From positions 1 through 15,186 of the forward strand of contig JAMOTW010000190.1 of assembly GCA_027062125.1 (NCBI GenBank): a stretch of 15,186 nt of DNA, read 5' to 3'. The notes under the pieces are model-generated. The model saw only the letters and a list, made by a program, of their open reading frames with translations, had not been told where the DNA came from and did no database searches. The DNA is from Thermococcus sp. GTDB taxonomy: Archaea; Methanobacteriota_B; Thermococci; Thermococcales; Thermococcaceae. How positions within the stretch are numbered: position 1 is the first letter of the stretch; every line of letters starts with the position of its first letter. Position numbers and translations under genes: made by a program. This document shows positions 11,935 through 15,186 of this stretch, piece after piece.

Positions 11935-13883
11935 CCGACCACCTCAGCAACATCCCCGTTCCCGGGCGGCAGGACGGCCATGACGTCCTCTTCCCTCACC
12001 TTGTAGCCCCACTTCTCCAGGATGTGCCTGATTTTCTTGACGAGCTCGCTCTTCTTAAGTGAGCCGGGACGGATTACGATGTACCTGCCCGTGTGGGCCT
12101 TAATCGCTTCGACCGGCGCGCAGACGACGAACTCCTCCCCCTCATAGTTTATCACGCCGACGGCTAACTTGAGTGGAAGCCCGTGGAGCCAGTTCCTCTT
12201 GCCGTAGACCATGAAGGCGCCCTTTCCGAGGTACTCACCGCTCGGGGTCTGCTTCGTCACCTGGTTCGGGTAGGCCCAGTAAGCATCTTCGCTGTAAACG
12301 CCCCTGCTCCAGGCCTTGCTCATAGAAACCGCGAACTGGCAGGCCTCGAATATGGTCTTCTCCCCTGCCTTCTGGCCGTCCTTGATGACCACGTGGGGAG
12401 CGCCGTAAACGTCGGCGTGGCAGTAGAGGTCATTATCCGTCATGTGCTTCTTGATAAGGATTTCGTTCGTGCTCGCGTCCTTTCCTGCCAGGACGAGGAA
12501 CCACTCGCTCGAAACGAACCAGCGGAACTTCTCGAACCACTTCTTCTTTCTCCGCTCGATTCTCTTGACGTTGAGTTCCTTCTTCATCTCCTCCTCGATG
12601 AGCTTCTCGACCTCGTCGAGCTTCCTCTTGGTGTCCTCGTAGGCCTTGAGCGCTCCCTCGTACTTGTGGCGGAACTTCTTGGCCTTCTCGTAGTAGAGCT
12701 CGGCGTTCTCGCCTATGCTCCTGTTGAGGTACAGCCTGACCTTCTTGCCCTCAAGCTCTATCGTTACCGCCTTCTCCTTGGGGTCGATGCCTTTCACCAT
12801 GAGGGCCACCTTGTTCCTGGCCTTCTTGCCCTCCTCGATGCGCTTCTTGAACTCGTCCCAGCCGAGGGTTTCGGTTGCCTTCCTGAACTCCTCGAGGAGC
12901 CTCTCTATGAGGGCGTAGTTCGCGTAGATCAGGTCGCCTATCTCCTGGTTGGCCTTTGCCCCCTCCTCGAAGCCCTTCAGCATCTCCTCCTGCTTCTTCA
13001 GCGTCATGAGGAGCTGTCTTTTCTTTGCCTCAAGCCTCTTCGTCTGCTCCATCCTCGCCTTCTCGAGGGTTATTCTCCCGAAGTACTCGTCGAGGGCCTC
13101 GCTGAATGTGGTAAAATAGCGCTTCTCGAACCCTTCGTAGATTCTCAGCTCTATCGGAACGACGTCGTGCATATTGCCGTCTTTGTAAACTATGTTCGGC
13201 CTCGGCTCGTCGTTAAAGGTCTTGAGCATCGCATCATAAACCCTCAGGAGGTCGTCGTCGGTAAGCTCTTTGACCGGAGTTGTCTTCTCGAAGCCCGCCC
13301 TGATGGAAATCTCCTCCGCGTACATTCCACCCATGTTGAGCTTTCTCGCCAAAGCGCGGACGAGTTCCAGGCTCTCGTCCTCCCTCATCAGCTCCAGGAA
13401 GCGCTCCTTCGAGACCTCGAGCGGGTTCTCCCTGGCAGGGGGATACTGGTAGTCGGCCTTCGGCATTATCCTCCTGTCCTTGTACTCCTCGTAGCGTAGC
13501 GCCGCAACGATTCTGTTCTCCCCGTCCACGAGTATCACGTTTCCCCTCCGGAAGAGCTCGCCGATGAGGGTGTAGTCCCCGATTCTTACCTTCACTATCC
13601 TGTCGAAGCCGTGCTGCTCTATGGCGTCGATGAAGCCCCCGGAGAGGTGCTTCCTGAGGAGCATCGTGAAGCTCGACGGCTGTTTTGGGGCCTCCTTGAC
13701 GTAGCTCGTGAGGTGGAACCTCTTTCCAGCCTGGAGGATTAAATCCGCCCTCCCCTCCTTCGTGCGGAGCTTTATCCTTATCTCGTCTCTATCGTGGTAG
13801 ACCTTGTCAACGCGAGAGCCAACGAGCCACTGGAGCTCCCTCACCACGTAGCGGATATCCACACTGCTCATTTCCTCCTTCAT
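11931..13883 (-). CDS. rqcH: NFACT-family ribosome quality control factor (archaeal RqcH/Rqc2 homologue)
   Basis: Homologue of bacterial RqcH and eukaryotic Rqc2/NEMF, which bind stalled 50S/60S subunits with peptidyl-tRNA and add C-terminal tails. 650 residues. The NFACT-N domain covers about 1-200 (SSVDIRYVVRELQWLVGSRVDKVYH), including the conserved Asp-Arg pair at 94-95 (HGFDRIVKV), equivalent to the DR motif needed for tailing in B. subtilis. A helical/HhH middle follows, then a long coiled coil at roughly 270-450 (EQTKRLEAKKRQLLMTLKKQ, KRIERRKKKW). The NFACT-R (DUF814) domain is at about 455-570 (WFVSSEWFLVLAGKDASTNE, DLYCHADVYGAPHVVIK). ATG 13883 has GGTGAG 4-5 bases upstream; ATG 13871 with GGAGG is an alternative. 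The promoter box is at 13916-13921. It is convergent with the nikR operon. Confidence 0.93.
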   Translation of the reverse strand: MKEEMSSVDIRYVVRELQWLVGSRVDKVYHDRDEIRIKLRTKEGRADLILQAGKRFHLTSYVKEAPKQPSSFTMLLRKHLSGGFIDAIEQHGFDRIVKVRIGDYTLIGELFRRGNVILVDGENRIVAALRYEEYKDRRIMPKADYQYPPARENPLEVSKERFLELMREDESLELVRALARKLNMGGMYAEEISIRAGFEKTTPVKELTDDDLLRVYDAMLKTFNDEPRPNIVYKDGNMHDVVPIELRIYEGFEKRYFTTFSEALDEYFGRITLEKARMEQTKRLEAKKRQLLMTLKKQEEMLKGFEEGAKANQEIGDLIYANYALIERLLEEFRKATETLGWDEFKKRIEEGKKARNKVALMVKGIDPKEKAVTIELEGKKVRLYLNRSIGENAELYYEKAKKFRHKYEGALKAYEDTKRKLDEVEKLIEEEMKKELNVKRIERRKKKWFEKFRWFVSSEWFLVLAGKDASTNEILIKKHMTDNDLYCHADVYGAPHVVIKDGQKAGEKTIFEACQFAVSMSKAWSRGVYSEDAYWAYPNQVTKQTPSGEYLGKGAFMVYGKRNWLHGLPLKLAVGVINYEGEEFVVCAPVEAIKAHTGRYIVIRPGSLKKSELVKKIRHILEKWGYKVREEDVMAVLPPGNGDVAEVVG

Positions 13884-13915
13884 TCTCTCACCCGCGGTTG
13901 GTAGTCCCTCAACCC

Positions 13916-13921
13916 TTTAAA
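13916..13921 (-). promoter_or_regulatory. Promoter of the NFACT gene
   Basis: Minus-strand GGTTTAAAGGG puts the transcription start at about 13892, leaving a 9-nt leader with the GGTGAG site. Confidence 0.5.
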
Positions 13922-13972
13922 CCTAACCGGTGCCCGGAGATGTTCACGCGTCCAAAGGTGTTCCGGATAAGG

Positions 13973-13980
13973 TTATATAC
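13973..13980 (+). promoter_or_regulatory. Promoter of the GH57 branching enzyme gene
   Basis: AAGGTTATATAC is a strong TATA box that predicts a start at about 14003 and a leader of about 10 nt before ATG 14013. Confidence 0.6.
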
Positions 13981-13991
13981 TCCAAGTGTCA

Positions 13992-14008
13992 TAACACCCT
14001 CGGTGATA
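13992..14008 (+). promoter_or_regulatory. Thermococcales glycolytic motif (TGM), Tgr/TrmBL1 operator candidate
   Basis: TAACAC-CCTCG-GTGATA matches the consensus TATCAC-N5-GTGATA at 11 of 12 fixed positions with the exact 5-base spacer. It lies 11 bp after the TATA box, across the predicted transcription start and overlapping the GGTGAT ribosome binding site. In Thermococcus kodakarensis (Tgr) and Pyrococcus furiosus (TrmBL1), a site downstream of the TATA box goes with repression that maltooligosaccharides relieve. Confidence 0.65.
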
Positions 14009-14012
14009 CACA

Positions 14013-15186
14013 ATGAAAGGCCACTTCACCTTCGTTCTCCACACTCACCTGCCCTACGTCAGGAAGCACGGCAGATGGCCCTTCGGCGAGGAGTGGCTCT
14101 ACGAGGCCATGAGTGAAACTTACCTGCCCCTGCTCATGGAGTTCGAGAGGCTCAGCTCCTCCGGCGTCAGGTTCAACATCGTGGTGAACATCACGCCGGT
14201 TCTGGCAGAGCAGCTGGCGGACGAATACGTCAAGCGGGAATTCGAGCGCTATCTCGAAAGGAAGATAGAGAAAACCGAGGAAGACCTTAAATCCGGACAG
14301 TACGACGAAAAAGCCGTGATGGCATCGCTGGAGCACTTCAGGAAGGTTTACGACTACTGGAGGGCGATAAACGGGGATATAATCGGGAAGTTCCGCGAGC
14401 TCCAGGAGAGGGGATACGTCGAGATAATAACCTCCGCGGCCACCCACGGCTACCTGCCCCTCCTTGGAAGGGACGAGGCGATAAGGGCCCAGATAGCGAA
14501 CGGCATAGCGACCTACGAGAAGCACTTCGGAAGGAGACCGAGGGGAATATGGCTCCCGGAGTGCGCCTACCGTCCAGCTGGCGAGTGGGAGCTCCCCGGT
14601 GGGAGGAAGGTAAAGAGGAGGGGCATCGAGGAGTTCCTGGAGGAGTTCGGCATCGAGTACTTCTTCGTCGAGAGCAGGCTCATCGACGAGGGCCCGGTGA
14701 CGAGGGGCTACGGCGAGATTCCGCTCTACGAGGGCGGAAAGAGCACGCTCAGGCCCTACTGGATAAAGGGCTCGCGCGTCGTGGTCTTCGGCAGGAACCG
14801 CGAGACCGGCCACCAGGTCTGGAGTGCGCACTACGGCTATCCAGGCGACTTCTGGTACAGGGAGTTCCACAGGAAGGCCCCGGAGAGCGGTGGCCAGTAC
14901 TGGAGGATAACCGGGAAGGACGTTGAGCTCGGCGACAAGGAGTTCTACGACCCGGACAAGGCGATGGAAAGGGTTGAGGAGCACGCGAGGCACTTCGTGT
15001 CCCTGGTCGAGAAGTTGCTGAGCGAGTTTGAGGAGGAGACCGGTGAGAAGGGGATAATCGTCTCGCCCTACGATACCGAGCTCTTCGGCCACTGGTGGTT
15101 TGAGGGCGTCAAGTGGCTCGGAAGGGTCTTAGAGCTAATGGCAAGCAGGGGAATAGAGACCGTGACCCTCTCCAGGTTCATCGAGA
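14013..15186 (+). CDS. GH57 1,4-alpha-glucan branching enzyme (3' part outside window)
   Basis: Makes alpha-1,6 branches in glycogen-like alpha-glucan by cutting and transferring alpha-1,4 chains. 391 codons are visible. The start MKGHFTFVLHTHLPYVRKHG is the GH57 conserved region 1 with HTHLPY. The nucleophile Glu183 lies in WLPECAYRP and the acid/base Asp354 in SPYDTELFGHWWFEG. Tyr233 lies in the loop RGYGEIP. All three positions equal, from memory, those of the T. kodakarensis enzyme TK1436. The catalytic barrel is nearly complete; the helical C-terminal domain is mostly beyond the edge. ATG 14013 has GGTGAT 5 bases upstream and a TATA box at 13973-13980. A TGM operator between them ties it to sugar metabolism control. 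It is divergent from the NFACT gene. Confidence 0.95.
   Translation, partial: MKGHFTFVLHTHLPYVRKHGRWPFGEEWLYEAMSETYLPLLMEFERLSSSGVRFNIVVNITPVLAEQLADEYVKREFERYLERKIEKTEEDLKSGQYDEKAVMASLEHFRKVYDYWRAINGDIIGKFRELQERGYVEIITSAATHGYLPLLGRDEAIRAQIANGIATYEKHFGRRPRGIWLPECAYRPAGEWELPGGRKVKRRGIEEFLEEFGIEYFFVESRLIDEGPVTRGYGEIPLYEGGKSTLRPYWIKGSRVVVFGRNRETGHQVWSAHYGYPGDFWYREFHRKAPESGGQYWRITGKDVELGDKEFYDPDKAMERVEEHARHFVSLVEKLLSEFEEETGEKGIIVSPYDTELFGHWWFEGVKWLGRVLELMASRGIETVTLSRFIE

Noticed and set aside
1..15186. CRISPR arrays, tRNA and rRNA genes
   Set aside because: No regularly spaced direct repeats and no cloverleaf or rRNA-like segments were seen on either strand.

Overview
The window reads as a chromosomal segment of a hyperthermophilic euryarchaeon of the order Thermococcales, most likely Thermococcus. 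The proteins are archaeal in type: archaeal LeuRS, ribosomal L15e, an RPP30-like RNase P subunit, a COG1325 exosome-associated protein, NikR, an NFACT/RqcH homologue and a GH57 branching enzyme. Several match Pyrococcus/Thermococcus proteins down to residue numbering. Genes are tightly packed. Promoters are archaeal BRE/TATA boxes about 25 bp upstream of very short leaders, and ribosome binding sites are of the GGTGA/GGAGG type. All assignments come from reading the sequence and from memory of the families; no search was run.

Left part (1-4033): the 5' two thirds of leuS (minus strand, cut by the window edge at its KMSKS loop); a 272-bp gap with the leuS promoter and a possible short leader peptide; an Xaa-Pro dipeptidase gene (minus); and rpl15e (plus), which appears to share one TATA element with the peptidase. 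Middle left (4034-6345): an AT-richer accessory stretch with a secreted, membrane-anchored propeller-like protein broken by a one-base frameshift, followed by a VapBC toxin-antitoxin pair on the minus strand. This stretch sits between rpl15e and the COG1325-rnp3 pair, genes that belong to the conserved archaeal exosome superoperon neighbourhood, so it looks like an insertion into that cluster.

Centre (6433-9571): COG1325 protein and rnp3 (translationally coupled, RNA processing), a small decayed reading frame, a three-helix membrane protein of unknown function, and then a 527-bp gene-free region. That region is the most unusual part of the window. It has its own promoter, a 10-bp long-range helix enclosing several perfect hairpins, and then a second structured block ending in a hairpin and GGAGGAGGTCAG tail that resemble the right end / omegaRNA of IS200/IS605-type (TnpB) elements, with no recognisable tnpB.

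Right part (9572-15186): a DUF389 membrane protein; an acidic protein of unknown function; nikR in an operon with a small four-helix membrane protein; the archaeal NFACT/RqcH ribosome-quality-control factor (minus); and the 5' 1.17 kb of a GH57 glycogen branching enzyme gene. A near-perfect Thermococcales glycolytic motif lies between the TATA box and start codon of the last gene. Two convergent gene pairs in this part overlap exactly at their stop codons.
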